Positions 7,235 through 14,337 of a stretch of 39,419 nucleotides of DNA are shown piece after piece; position 1 is the first letter of the stretch, and every line of letters starts with the position of its first letter. The stretch is from a virus: positions 1 to 39,419 of the IMG/VR virus record IMGVR_UViG_3300010354_000010; one strand, written 5' to 3'. A program made the translations under genes and the position numbers. The notes under the pieces were generated by a model. That model saw only the letters and a list, made by a program, of their open reading frames with translations. It did not search any database and was not told the origin of the DNA.

Positions 7235-7488
7235 TTGATGAGGTAATGCTTAACCTTAATGGTACGATTGTCTGTCGTTTTTGTCGTATATTGCGCACAC
7301 TCCCACTTTTTGCGCCCCACTAAACCTTCAGCCGTTTGTTTCGGGATACCCAGCATCTTGGCAATCTGCGCAACGGTATACCATCCTTCTGGCGGAGGCT
7401 CACCGTGAAGCTCCGCTTTTAGTGCGGCTATAACCGAGTCTATACCGGCAACCTGAACTGGTTGTCCTTTGTCTCTTTTGCTAGCCAT
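7231..7488 (-). CDS. Small helix-turn-helix protein
   Basis: 85 residues from ATG 7488 (MASKRDKGQPVQ). Residues about 40-70 (WYTVAQIAKMLGIPKQTAE) form a MarR/excisionase-type winged HTH pattern, followed by Lys-rich strands. A likely DNA-binding regulator. It overlaps the end of the phosphoesterase gene by 49 bases; an upstream extension in the same frame is possible but less likely. The stop overlaps the next start. Confidence 0.65.
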   Translation of the reverse strand: MASKRDKGQPVQVAGIDSVIAALKAELHGEPPPEGWYTVAQIAKMLGIPKQTAEGLVGRKKWECAQYTTKTTDNRTIKVKHYLIK

Positions 7489-8186
7489 ACAATTGTCTCG
7501 TTGTTGCAATATTCTCCCCATGCGAAGCCGCGGCTCCACGAGGTCGTTGCTCTCCGGTTGGCAGCATACCCCATAGCATTAACATCCCCCAACCAGCCTA
7601 CGCAGTATCCCGTCGGATGCGCCCTGTTGCGCCCCTCGGCCTGCTGTACTCGGTGCAGGTGAGCGATCACAACTTTGGTAGTCCCACCGGTCCCACACAC
7701 AGCTTCAGCATGATCACGAACTGCGTTCTCGTTGACCATATACCCGTGACCGAACAAGCAGTCTCCGAGTTGTCTCCAACCATTTTGGAAGTTGTAGTCC
7801 ACAACCTGACACTTCATCTCTTTAGCCCGGTCAGTGATCTGGGTCATCACGCGAGCAGCCAGAGCAGCCACAATGGCACGCGGTGACTCCATGAGTGTGT
7901 TAAGCCGGGCCTCGTGGTTACCGAGAAAATAGACCTGTGGCTCAAGCCGGCTCAGGAACGTGAGCCCGTCGTTCAAGTCAGTCTCAGGATCAACGGCTGA
8001 ATCAACCTCTCCTGCATTTACCCTGAGACACGCTAAATCGATAGCATCACCCAGGTGCAACGTGGTGTGCGGCTTCCACCTGCGCTTAAACGCAAGCACC
8101 TTATCGAGAAGAGCTTGGTCAGCGTGGTGGCCATGGGAGCAACCAACAGCCATGAACTTTTTCCACGATCTGACGACGTTTGCCAT
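7440..8186 (-). CDS. Calcineurin-like metallophosphoesterase
   Basis: 248 residues from ATG 8186, which has AGGGAAGAG as SD site. Motifs of the binuclear metal-dependent phosphoesterases are in order: SHGH at 17-20 (motif I), LGD at 45-47, GNHE at 89-92, GHGY at 146-149 and AHLHR at 175-179. Motif I normally reads DxH; here the Asp position is Ser, a notable change. The substrate could be nucleic acid, nucleotide or phosphoprotein. It lies in the DNA-modification part of the early operon, right after the DpdA-like gene, which suggests a nucleic-acid role (inference). Confidence 0.8.
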   Translation of the reverse strand: MANVVRSWKKFMAVGCSHGHHADQALLDKVLAFKRRWKPHTTLHLGDAIDLACLRVNAGEVDSAVDPETDLNDGLTFLSRLEPQVYFLGNHEARLNTLMESPRAIVAALAARVMTQITDRAKEMKCQVVDYNFQNGWRQLGDCLFGHGYMVNENAVRDHAEAVCGTGGTTKVVIAHLHRVQQAEGRNRAHPTGYCVGWLGDVNAMGYAANRRATTSWSRGFAWGEYCNNETIVWLAKETKDNQFRLPV

Positions 8187-8461
8187 TATCTCTTCCCTAT
8201 CAGATCCTTGTAAGATTGCACGATTTTTATGCGTATCTCGTCTGGACATCCCATCAGCCGGACTTCACGCCAGTCTTGGCTTGGCAGCTTCTCCCCGACG
8301 TGAGTGTGCAGCATTTGACCGTTAACCAGTTCCCCGCTGCGGTGGACGACGCAAGTGGTGTCAGGTGATACTTGGGCAGTGTAGCCTTGCTCGTTAAATA
8401 TGATCTTCATTTTTGTAATTTGTTTCTGAACCCAAGCAGCATGTAACTCATGCGGGCTCAT
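8186..8461 (-). CDS. Hypothetical protein
   Basis: 91 residues if ATG 8461 is used (it overlaps the previous TGA as ATGA); a second Met at 8410 (MKIIFNEQGYTAQV) could be the true start. The product has a beta-rich first half with TTCVVHRSGELVNGQMLHTH and a helical end (EIRIKIVQSYKDLIGKR). No family recognised. The stop overlaps the phosphoesterase start as TAATG. Confidence 0.6.
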   Translation of the reverse strand: MSPHELHAAWVQKQITKMKIIFNEQGYTAQVSPDTTCVVHRSGELVNGQMLHTHVGEKLPSQDWREVRLMGCPDEIRIKIVQSYKDLIGKR

Positions 8462-9135
8462 AAGAATGTGAGTTGTTGTTTATCAGGTTGCTTGCAAACG
8501 AATGGAGTCAGTAGCGACTTGGTTGGTTCGGCAAGTGATCGCGCCCAAGTTTCCAGACCATAAGTTTGCGTCTTGTCGCCACGGTTCCACCCGGTCCCAT
8601 CGCAGGACTCGACTCCGAGCTGCTCTAACCATGCTAGTTTTGTGGGTGAATTTACCCGCAGCACATGCACCCGCGGAAATTCTTTGGCCCACATCTCAAC
8701 GGTTTTCCATTTCCAGTCTGTAGTACCACCAACACAGATGACATCAGGCTCAAGTTCTCTGGCTTGAGCAACGCCCATTCCATTCTGAACCGCCAAGGCT
8801 TTTTGAAATGGCACTTCATCTTTGAATTGATACCACCGCTCAATGGTGCGTTCGCCACTGCCAATCCAGTCTGGAACGATAGCCCAATTTGGTTTCTGTG
8901 TGTTTGAATCTGCCCAACGAATCATCTTTCGCCACGCTTCAACGTCCCACAGATCCTCGCGCCACACGTTGTCATCCTGATCCCACGCAGCAAAGGCACC
9001 GTTGTCTAGTGCATATGGAAACCATGGCCATGGTCCTCGTTGCGCTCCAGGCGAAAACAGGTGCCCTATGCGCCCCGTCTCACGAGCAAGACAGTGCCAA
9101 AACCATCCACTCGCGTTTGCTGGCATTACAATCAT
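8458..9135 (-). CDS. dpdA: DpdA-like 7-deazaguanine DNA transglycosylase
   Basis: 225 residues resembling the short phage DpdA proteins, which belong to the tRNA-guanine transglycosylase superfamily and exchange guanine in DNA for a 7-deazaguanine such as preQ0. Seen in order: ALDNGAF at 42-48 (cf. the TGT substrate loop), VPDW at 87-90, AVQNGM at 115-120, VGGTTDWKWK at 135-144, RVNS at 160-163 and ESCDGTGW at 176-183. Such a modification shields phage DNA from restriction. No folE/queD/queE/queC-like gene was found here, so the base would have to come from the host. Adjacent to a cytosine methyltransferase. Chemistry is inferred from family resemblance. Confidence 0.75.
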   Translation of the reverse strand: MIVMPANASGWFWHCLARETGRIGHLFSPGAQRGPWPWFPYALDNGAFAAWDQDDNVWREDLWDVEAWRKMIRWADSNTQKPNWAIVPDWIGSGERTIERWYQFKDEVPFQKALAVQNGMGVAQARELEPDVICVGGTTDWKWKTVEMWAKEFPRVHVLRVNSPTKLAWLEQLGVESCDGTGWNRGDKTQTYGLETWARSLAEPTKSLLTPFVCKQPDKQQLTFL

Positions 9136-9368
9136 TCTGCCTCCCAGAATTGTTGTTCTTGTTCATCTTCATTTCTGATCACGTCGCCGTTCTCGATCAC
9201 CTCACGGGCTTTCTCGTTGGCGTGTGACTGACTGTACGCGATGATGAGACCGGCATCCGTCTCATAGACGTAAGCATTACGCCAGTCGGCCCGGCAACGT
9301 ATGCCAGAAGCTGCGTGCTGCCACTGGGGTTGCGCCCAGTTAACTAGCTGCGGTAATTTGGATTTCAT
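9132..9368 (-). CDS. Small hypothetical protein
   Basis: 78 residues, MKSKLPQLVNWAQPQWQH to EQEQQFWEAE. It overlaps the methyltransferase end by 29 bases in another frame, and its stop overlaps the DpdA-like start as ATGA. The sequence (SGIRCRADWRNAYVYETDAG, then LIIAYSQSHANEKAR) suggests a small antiparallel beta sheet with a C-terminal helix. No family recognised; it sits between two DNA-modification genes. Confidence 0.6.
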   Translation of the reverse strand: MKSKLPQLVNWAQPQWQHAASGIRCRADWRNAYVYETDAGLIIAYSQSHANEKAREVIENGDVIRNEDEQEQQFWEAE

Positions 9369-10095
9369 TTATTAGTGTTCTAAAGGCTAACTCAGCCGTT
9401 GCTGGCACTACTCCATTTCCGAGGAGGCGCAATCTGTCCACCCGATTGGAAGCCCCATCATTATCTCCACAAACTCCGGGTTGAGTGGACCAGGTTCTCC
9501 AAGCTCTCCACGTCGAGCCCTCGCTTCCAAGCATCTGCTCTGCTGGCTGTTCCCGTTCAACCTGAAGCTGTCCTCGTTCGCACAAGGAGTTGGCAAGTAT
9601 GAAGACTCGTCTTCGCTTGTGTGGTGCGCCAACTTCAACCGCTGAGAATACTTCCCACGACACCTTGTAACCCATCTCTTCCAGATCGCTGATGACGCTG
9701 GAGAGTCCCAACGAGATGTGTCCCTCGACGTTCTCAAAGAAACAGATTCTTGGTTTAAGAATGGCAATTCCTTCTGCAATGAAAGGCCAAAGATGTCGCG
9801 AGTCTTCTGTTCCGGCTCGCTTGCCGGCGCTACTGAATGGTTGGCACGGGTAGCCGCCAGACACGATGTCCACCATGCCTCGAAAGCTTTCCCAAGGGAA
9901 CGACTTGAGATCGCTCCAGATCGGAGCCGCATCCAGTTGCCCCGCTTCCATTCGCGCAAGAAGGTTTTCAACTGCAAAAGCTTCGATCTCACTGTAAGCG
10001 ATCGTGCGCATGTTACGGAACACTCTCTTGAGTCCAAGGTCAATACCTCCGTACCCGGTGCATAAGCTGATATGAGTGATTTGGGTAGTATCCAC
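9340..10095 (-). CDS. dcm: C5 cytosine-specific DNA methyltransferase
   Basis: 251 residues. Motif I SLCTGYGGIDLGL (10-22) binds SAM, motif IV GGYPCQPFSS (80-89) has the catalytic Cys84, motif VI is FFENVEG (119-125), motif VIII HKRRRVF (159-165), and motifs IX/X RLRLLGNGVVPATA lie near the end. All catalytic parts are present; the target-recognition region between motifs VIII and IX is short (about 40 residues), so specificity may be simple. No partner restriction enzyme is visible, consistent with an orphan anti-restriction methylase. A second long open frame on the same strand is a shadow of this gene. Confidence 0.92.
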   Translation of the reverse strand: MDTTQITHISLCTGYGGIDLGLKRVFRNMRTIAYSEIEAFAVENLLARMEAGQLDAAPIWSDLKSFPWESFRGMVDIVSGGYPCQPFSSAGKRAGTEDSRHLWPFIAEGIAILKPRICFFENVEGHISLGLSSVISDLEEMGYKVSWEVFSAVEVGAPHKRRRVFILANSLCERGQLQVEREQPAEQMLGSEGSTWRAWRTWSTQPGVCGDNDGASNRVDRLRLLGNGVVPATAELAFRTLINEIQITAAS

Positions 10096-10096
10096 A

Positions 10097-10648
10097 TCAT
10101 TTCGGCTTCATAGCTTGCATGAAAGCGTCGCCCACTTCCGCAGTGGTGTGGACGTGCACATGCTGATGCAGGCTCTCCGGGCCACGGTTGCGCTCCAGTG
10201 CAGCCAGCTTGTCTGTGGCGATTCCCATGGCTAGCACACTGTCTTTGGCACTCATCTCGGGCATAAGTTCAATCACCCTGTCCGCAGCCCCAGCAGCCAC
10301 CTGCTGGAGCTTTTCCTTGAGACTAGCCTGGTACATCTTTTCCCTAAACTGGCTATCGTGATCCAGCCCATGCGTCTTGATGGCGTGCACGACCGTCTGC
10401 GAAACGCCGGTCTTCTCCACAATGGCCCGGATGCTGTAACCCTCGCAGTAGAGTTGAATGACTTGTTTCTTCATGTCTTCAGACACACCGGCAAGGTAAC
10501 CCTGACCGTTGACCTTCTCGATGCCTGTCACGCCCATGACGTGGTCCTCAATGCGCACGTTGGCCAGTCCGGCAAGCTGCCTTGCACGGGTCTCCGGGCT
10601 TTTGTACACACGCTTCTTCTGCGGCTTCTTATTCTTCGGATCTTTCAT
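10097..10648 (-). CDS. HTH protein, possible small terminase or regulator
   Basis: 183 residues. A basic N-terminus (KNKKPQKKRVYKSPETRAR) is followed by a helix-turn-helix at about 63-94 (QLYCEGYSIRAIVEKTGVSQ). A helical region and the segment SVLAMGIATDKLAALERNRG follow; this order of HTH and helical oligomerisation region is reminiscent of phage small terminases. It lies far from terL, among DNA-modification genes, so a transcriptional regulator is equally possible. Overlaps its upstream neighbour by 20 bases and ends one base before the methyltransferase start. Confidence 0.6.
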   Translation of the reverse strand: MKDPKNKKPQKKRVYKSPETRARQLAGLANVRIEDHVMGVTGIEKVNGQGYLAGVSEDMKKQVIQLYCEGYSIRAIVEKTGVSQTVVHAIKTHGLDHDSQFREKMYQASLKEKLQQVAAGAADRVIELMPEMSAKDSVLAMGIATDKLAALERNRGPESLHQHVHVHTTAEVGDAFMQAMKPK

Positions 10649-10967
10649 ATTTGAATTTCAGAACATCAATCTTGAGATCAGCCAGGTTCAGAGTGATCGG
10701 AGCGTTGCTGCCGTAACTGTCGCCGGTGAGCAACCCGCTGCCAGCAAACTCAACGCGCTTGTCTTTGTACTGCACGCCAAAACCACTCTCGATCTGGTTC
10801 ACAAAACCCTCGTCATCTACGATGATAATGTGCTCGTCATCCAAGCGGATCGTGTCAATGCAGTTCACCTTCAGGATGTCCAGCAGATCTTCCAAGCTGC
10901 CGTCGTATGTCACCGCACGAATCATCTCCGTCTTGTGATCGAACAGCACCGCTGTCGTGTTTGCCAT
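10629..10967 (-). CDS. Hypothetical protein
   Basis: 112 residues from ATG 10967 (MANTTAVLFDHKTEM); ATG 10976 three codons upstream is an alternative. A beta-rich acidic protein with DDEHIIIVDDEGFVNQI and a C-terminal Leu/Lys strand-helix (DLKIDVLKFKYERSEE). No family recognised. No clear SD site. It overlaps the short frame at 10855-11061. Confidence 0.65.
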   Translation of the reverse strand: MANTTAVLFDHKTEMIRAVTYDGSLEDLLDILKVNCIDTIRLDDEHIIIVDDEGFVNQIESGFGVQYKDKRVEFAGSGLLTGDSYGSNAPITLNLADLKIDVLKFKYERSEE

Positions 10968-11061
10968 GGCTATCATATTTCAGTGTTTTAAGTTGATTTT
11001 TGAGCCGGATGATTTCCTCCTGAAGTTCAGGCAGCACAATGTCACAAAGGATGCAGCTCAT
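10855..11061 (-). CDS. Possible small overlapping gene
   Basis: 68 residues, MSCILCDIVLPELQEEIIRL at the N-terminus. The start overlaps the preceding stop as ATGA, and the first 30 residues look like a natural CxxC plus helix. The second half (SGAVRSQDGDDSCGD) lies inside the next gene in another frame and looks like a shadow. A short coupled peptide or a chance frame are both possible. Confidence 0.35.
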   Translation of the reverse strand: MSCILCDIVLPELQEEIIRLKNQLKTLKYDSHGKHDSGAVRSQDGDDSCGDIRRQLGRSAGHPEGELH

Positions 11062-11300
11062 ACAAAGAGAGCCTTAATGCGCTGCCACAGGGTCGGTGTC
11101 GCAGGTGCAACAACAATGCGCCTAGTATAATGCGGCTTGGTACGCACCGGGTTGTATCTTTTAAGACTTTCTACATCCTCAAGCAGGAAGTACCGCATAC
11201 CACGGATCACGATAGGCGTTATGTAGCCACGCTTAACACGGTAGTTTAGCGTAGTTATGTGGCAGTTCAGGATCTTACACGCCATTTTTGACGTTAGCAT
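11058..11300 (-). CDS. Small MerR/excisionase-like HTH protein
   Basis: 80 residues from ATG 11300 (MLTSKMACKILNCHITT). The first half is a MerR/Xis-type HTH (KILNCHITTLNYRVKRGYI, then a short wing with GMRYFLLEDVESLKRY). The C-terminus is basic and ends in a helix. The gene overlaps the 3' end of the previous one by 26 bases; ATG 11282 is an alternative start. Probable DNA-binding regulator of early genes. Confidence 0.65.
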   Translation of the reverse strand: MLTSKMACKILNCHITTLNYRVKRGYITPIVIRGMRYFLLEDVESLKRYNPVRTKPHYTRRIVVAPATPTLWQRIKALFV

Positions 11301-11727
11301 TGGCTTTTCGAGCTGCTCTCCACTCTCGTAGCTTACGAGCGACCTCCGCTTTTTGTTCCGGCGTGAGCTTGGCGCGCCAGTCTTTGCTGCGTTGACGATG
11401 AGCTTCGACGTCTTTGGTTCGGTACAGTCGGTTGTGTTCATTTTTGAGTTTTTGTTTTTCTTCTGCGGTTTGTTTTGGCCGTTTTGTCCTCGGCACTTTG
11501 ATTGGTCGGTCATTGCTTGGTTCGGATTTAGCTTTTTTCTCAACAATCTTTTTCTTGGGCTGGATGAACCTGCCCTTGTAGCTGAACGTAATGCCACGGC
11601 GACGCTCCCAATCTCGGAGCGCCTTAATCATGGAGCCTTGCTTGTCCACGATGTCCGGCATGTACACGGTGTTCCCAGAAGGGTGGTTGTCTTGAAGTGC
11701 GATAGTTCTTTGTGCTGCGAATCTCAT
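11275..11727 (-). CDS. Very basic, helical hypothetical protein
   Basis: 150 residues; start overlaps the helicase fragment stop as ATGA. The N-terminal part (ALQDNHPSGNTVYMPD) is followed by a long Lys/Arg/Glu-rich region: KAKSEPSNDRPIKVPRTKR, then a predicted coiled helix (TAEEKQKLKNEHNRLYRTKD to EQKAEVARKLREWRAARKA). Probably nucleic-acid binding; similar Lys-rich tails occur in phage proteins beside HNH or HTH domains, but no enzyme motif is visible. Confidence 0.65.
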   Translation of the reverse strand: MRFAAQRTIALQDNHPSGNTVYMPDIVDKQGSMIKALRDWERRRGITFSYKGRFIQPKKKIVEKKAKSEPSNDRPIKVPRTKRPKQTAEEKQKLKNEHNRLYRTKDVEAHRQRSKDWRAKLTPEQKAEVARKLREWRAARKANANVKNGV

Positions 11728-12305
11728 GAGTTTAAGAAGCTGGCTGTTCTGCCGTTGAAACGTAGGTGTGTGCTAACCCCACATGGACCGTTGCGCTGGA
11801 ACGGAATGCTAACCTTACGGTTCTCTTCGCCGTCGATCTCGATGGCCATGATACAGGTGGCATCCTGCTGAATGGCACGGGACTCACGGGCTTTTCCTTG
11901 CTCGTTAAGCTGCGTGATGCCGATGACTAGGCAACCCAGCTCCAGCCCAAGCAGACGCAGCGACCGGGAGACCTCGGCCACCTCACGCTCACGAGTACTG
12001 TCCTTACCCATTTCACAACGCACGAGCTGGATGTAATCGATGAACATCACACCCAGGCCGACGCTGCTCTTCGACATGGCCCGCGCCACAGAACAAATGC
12101 TCTGAATGTCGTACAGGTCGTCTCGGATAATCAGGTTCGATCGGTGCAGCACGTTGAGTGCACGCTGCATTCCAGAAAGCTCGCCATCGGTTTTAACACC
12201 TTCAGCCAGTGACCGCAGCGACACGCCACCAAGACGTGCGACTAGACGGTCGATGATCTGGCTAGCCGGCATTTCGAGGCTGATGATTAAAACACCCTTC
12301 TTCAT
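11724..12305 (-). CDS. dnaB-C: DnaB-family replicative helicase, C-terminal half
   Basis: 193 residues starting exactly at the motif 1a strand: VLIISLEMP (5-13) with the catalytic Glu. Then Walker B VMFIDYIQLV (86-95), the motif 3 region GITQLNEQGKARESRA (129-144), and the Arg-finger/beta-hairpin end IPFQRNGP (167-174). There is no Walker A and no N-terminal domain; these are encoded at 15215-15874. The start ATG has GAGG upstream and an in-frame stop two codons before it, and overlaps the preceding stop (ATGA), so it is a complete cistron and not a truncated reading. Together with the other half it covers a normal DnaB core. Confidence 0.88.
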   Translation of the reverse strand: MKKGVLIISLEMPASQIIDRLVARLGGVSLRSLAEGVKTDGELSGMQRALNVLHRSNLIIRDDLYDIQSICSVARAMSKSSVGLGVMFIDYIQLVRCEMGKDSTREREVAEVSRSLRLLGLELGCLVIGITQLNEQGKARESRAIQQDATCIMAIEIDGEENRKVSIPFQRNGPCGVSTHLRFNGRTASFLNS

Positions 12306-12562
12306 CGTCTAAACCTCTTCCCGTTGTCCCGCCTAATTTCCTTCGAGTTGTGTGTCTTGTGCCCGTCGTACACAGTCACGAGCAGATCGACCTCGATCTC
12401 CTCGGTAGACTGATTGTGTGGCAGGATAGCCAACTCGTCGATAAGGGCCTGACACGCGGCTTTCTCGGCCACCAGCAGGACATCCTGAGTGAGCTTAGGA
12501 CGCGGCAGGTGTTCGTAACCGTCACGCACGCGGGTGCGCCGGAGTGCAACGTACTGTTTCAT
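12302..12562 (-). CDS. Hypothetical protein
   Basis: 86 residues, MKQYVALRRTRVRDGYEHLP to GKRFRR, ATGA-coupled at both ends. Basic ends flank an acidic helix (AEKAACQALIDELAILP) and a beta stretch (IEVDLLVTVYDGHK). No family recognised. It directly precedes the C-terminal helicase half, so it should be tested for a role in helicase assembly or loading (inference from position only). Confidence 0.65.
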   Translation of the reverse strand: MKQYVALRRTRVRDGYEHLPRPKLTQDVLLVAEKAACQALIDELAILPHNQSTEEIEVDLLVTVYDGHKTHNSKEIRRDNGKRFRR

Positions 12563-12786
12563 TGGATGAATACACTGCGTCCCTCTTTAATTAGGCTTTC
12601 AGAAACGCCAACTTTTCTGAGTATGCCCTCCATGGATTCAGCATAAGCCTTCCATGCATCTAGTTCGACCTGTAGCTTTTCTGCTTTGCTTTCGGCCTCG
12701 TCTAAATCGGAATTCAGAATACAAGGATCACCACAATCGCAGCGCGCATCATTAATCATTCTAACGTGGTTTGAATCAGTGCTCAT
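12559..12786 (-). CDS. Small coiled-coil hypothetical protein
   Basis: 75 residues from ATG 12786 (MSTDSNHVRMIND), chosen because it overlaps the previous stop as ATGA behind GGAAAGGAA. A CDCGDPC cysteine cluster near residue 16 is followed by a predicted coiled coil (SDLDEAESKAEKLQVELDAW). No family recognised. Confidence 0.6.
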   Translation of the reverse strand: MSTDSNHVRMINDARCDCGDPCILNSDLDEAESKAEKLQVELDAWKAYAESMEGILRKVGVSESLIKEGRSVFIQ

Positions 12787-13121
12787 TTCCTTTCTTCCCA
12801 TTTTCCTAGCGTCTTCAAAAAAGCCTCTGCTCGTTGCCGTGCTGTTGCATCTAGCATGTCGATTGCTTCCATGCGCTGCCAGTTGCAGGGATTTAATAGC
12901 TTTCCAAGCTCATCCACATAGTCGTGCCGCATGTAGTAATCTTTGCGCCACAAGTACTGCTCGGCCCCATACATGTCGTTTAGATCACCACAAAAGTTAG
13001 GCACTTCGAGTAAATTGCCTGCGTGTTTTCCCACCCAAACATTTGGGTTTTTTGAGTGCTGACATACGTCTTCCCACCCACACGCCTCTGCAATCGCCGC
13101 GTTGATTTGTTTGTCGGTCAT
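12783..13121 (-). CDS. Phage ABA-sandwich-type protein, copy 2
   Basis: 112 residues from ATG 13121, preceded by GGGAGGAATAAA, one of the best SD sites in the genome. The MTDKQINAAIAEACGW start and AEAFLKTLGKWEE end match the small phage proteins of the ABA-sandwich family (Pfam PF18066 as I recall it). It is paralogous to the next gene upstream, which starts MTDEQINTAIAKEIGW and ends AEAFLRVFGKWEE. Function of the family is unknown. Confidence 0.7.
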   Translation of the reverse strand: MTDKQINAAIAEACGWEDVCQHSKNPNVWVGKHAGNLLEVPNFCGDLNDMYGAEQYLWRKDYYMRHDYVDELGKLLNPCNWQRMEAIDMLDATARQRAEAFLKTLGKWEERK

Positions 13122-13122
13122 T

Positions 13123-13380
13123 TTATTCCTCCCATTTGCCAAACACTCTCAGAAAAGCCTCTGCGCGTGCAGGCGTTGGAGCAATAATTGCATTGAAGGC
13201 GCCTGGGTGGTCTTTGCCCCAAACGTGATACAACTGCTCAATGTACTGTTCTTCAAAACATCCAGCCAATGTGACTTCAGCTTGGTGCATGTCATCTGCA
13301 CATTGTGCAAAATTTAATGGTCGCTTTGGATTCCATCCAATCTCTTTGGCAATCGCTGTGTTTATTTGTTCGTCAGTCAT
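13123..13380 (-). CDS. Phage ABA-sandwich-type protein, copy 1
   Basis: 85 residues, MTDEQINTAIAKEIGWNPK to FLRVFGKWEE. Shares start and end motifs with its downstream neighbour, indicating tandem duplication followed by divergence of the middle; this copy is about 27 residues shorter. ATGA overlap with the preceding gene. Family function unknown. Confidence 0.7.
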   Translation of the reverse strand: MTDEQINTAIAKEIGWNPKRPLNFAQCADDMHQAEVTLAGCFEEQYIEQLYHVWGKDHPGAFNAIIAPTPARAEAFLRVFGKWEE

Positions 13381-13571
13381 ATTAGTTGTTCTAGTATGTC
13401 TTTAATTTGATTGTTCATTGTTGAAAGTGAGTCTTTTACCTCTTCCCTCCAATTATTTATGTACCCACAGTAAACTTGACATCCTGCGTATTCATCCAGA
13501 TATCGCTCCAATCTAAGCAGGGCGTCAGTTAACTCATGCACATTGTCGCTTATTGACTTCTTGTCAGTCAT
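13377..13571 (-). CDS. Small helical hypothetical protein
   Basis: 64 residues from ATG 13571, one base after the exonuclease stop, with CGAGGT as a possible SD site. Two helices (NVHELTDALLRLERYLDEYA and a C-terminal LSTMNNQIKDILEQL) joined by a CQVYCGYINNW loop. No family recognised; possibly a coiled-coil partner of a neighbour. Confidence 0.6.
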   Translation of the reverse strand: MTDKKSISDNVHELTDALLRLERYLDEYAGCQVYCGYINNWREEVKDSLSTMNNQIKDILEQLI

Positions 13572-13572
13572 G

Positions 13573-14337
13573 TTAGTACCTCGGCAGGATGAGCTTGAAC
13601 TCTGGCAGTCCCGGCCATTCCTGTGCAGTCTCGCACCGCTTGAAGTGCGCGAGTTCCTCCTCGATCTTGGCGTTAGCGTTGGAGAGGATCTCGCTGCCAG
13701 CACGCATGAACTGCGCCAGATGCGGGGCCTCAGTGTCTACCACAAGAAACCAGAAACCCGGCACCTCATCCAAATCCATCGCAGCCTTCAGGCCGTACTG
13801 ATACCAAGCAGCCTGCACATCGTATCTGAACCGATAGAAAGCACTCTCAAAGTTACGGATGTCGTTGGTGGTCTTCAGATCCACCAAGCATTCCTCCCCG
13901 TTGATACTGACGATCATGTCGGGACGCCCCTTACAAGCAACACCGTCACGTTCCCAGAACATTGAGCACTCGATGTCGTCGTCCTGATAGACGCAGTGCT
14001 CCATGAGAGGGGCACATGACTGCAAGCAACCGTCAATGACAGCAGCTTCCTCACGGGTAACGATGGTCTTGCCAAGGTTATCCTCACAGAACGCTTGCCA
14101 CTCTTCCTTGCCGGCCTTGGTGCGCCGGTCTACTTCAGGCCCCACTGCGTAATCGCAACGCCCCTCAAGCACCAGCGAGTGAATGAGTGTGCCAATCTCC
14201 ATCGATCGGCTAGGCTTCCATTCCTGCGCCTTGCGGTGAATGTAGTAGCTGGGAGCAACAGCAAAGTTGTCCAGCTCGTGTTTGGAGAGACCGGGCAGTG
14301 CGCGGTACTCGGCCATAGGTAAGTTGTGTTTGATCAT
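13573..14337 (-). CDS. RecE/exodeoxyribonuclease VIII-like PD-(D/E)XK nuclease
   Basis: 254 residues. Active-site pattern of the RecE/Cas4-type nucleases: GTLIH (49-53), GRPD with D140, VDLKTT with D153 and K155, and YDVQAAWYQ (172-180, motif QxxxY). Expected to resect double-stranded ends for recombination. A RecT-like annealing partner was not found; the OB-fold protein at 17678-18355 could play a related part. Starts near MIKHNLPMAEYRALPG, with the usual Y-x-x-L-P-G opening of phage RecE-like proteins. ATGA overlap with the kinase gene on the upstream side. Confidence 0.85.
   Translation of the reverse strand: MIKHNLPMAEYRALPGLSKHELDNFAVAPSYYIHRKAQEWKPSRSMEIGTLIHSLVLEGRCDYAVGPEVDRRTKAGKEEWQAFCEDNLGKTIVTREEAAVIDGCLQSCAPLMEHCVYQDDDIECSMFWERDGVACKGRPDMIVSINGEECLVDLKTTNDIRNFESAFYRFRYDVQAAWYQYGLKAAMDLDEVPGFWFLVVDTEAPHLAQFMRAGSEILSNANAKIEEELAHFKRCETAQEWPGLPEFKLILPRY

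Noticed and set aside
9408-10100. Second long minus-strand frame over the cytosine methyltransferase
   Set aside because: All methyltransferase motifs lie in the other frame; this one has none and no coding character.
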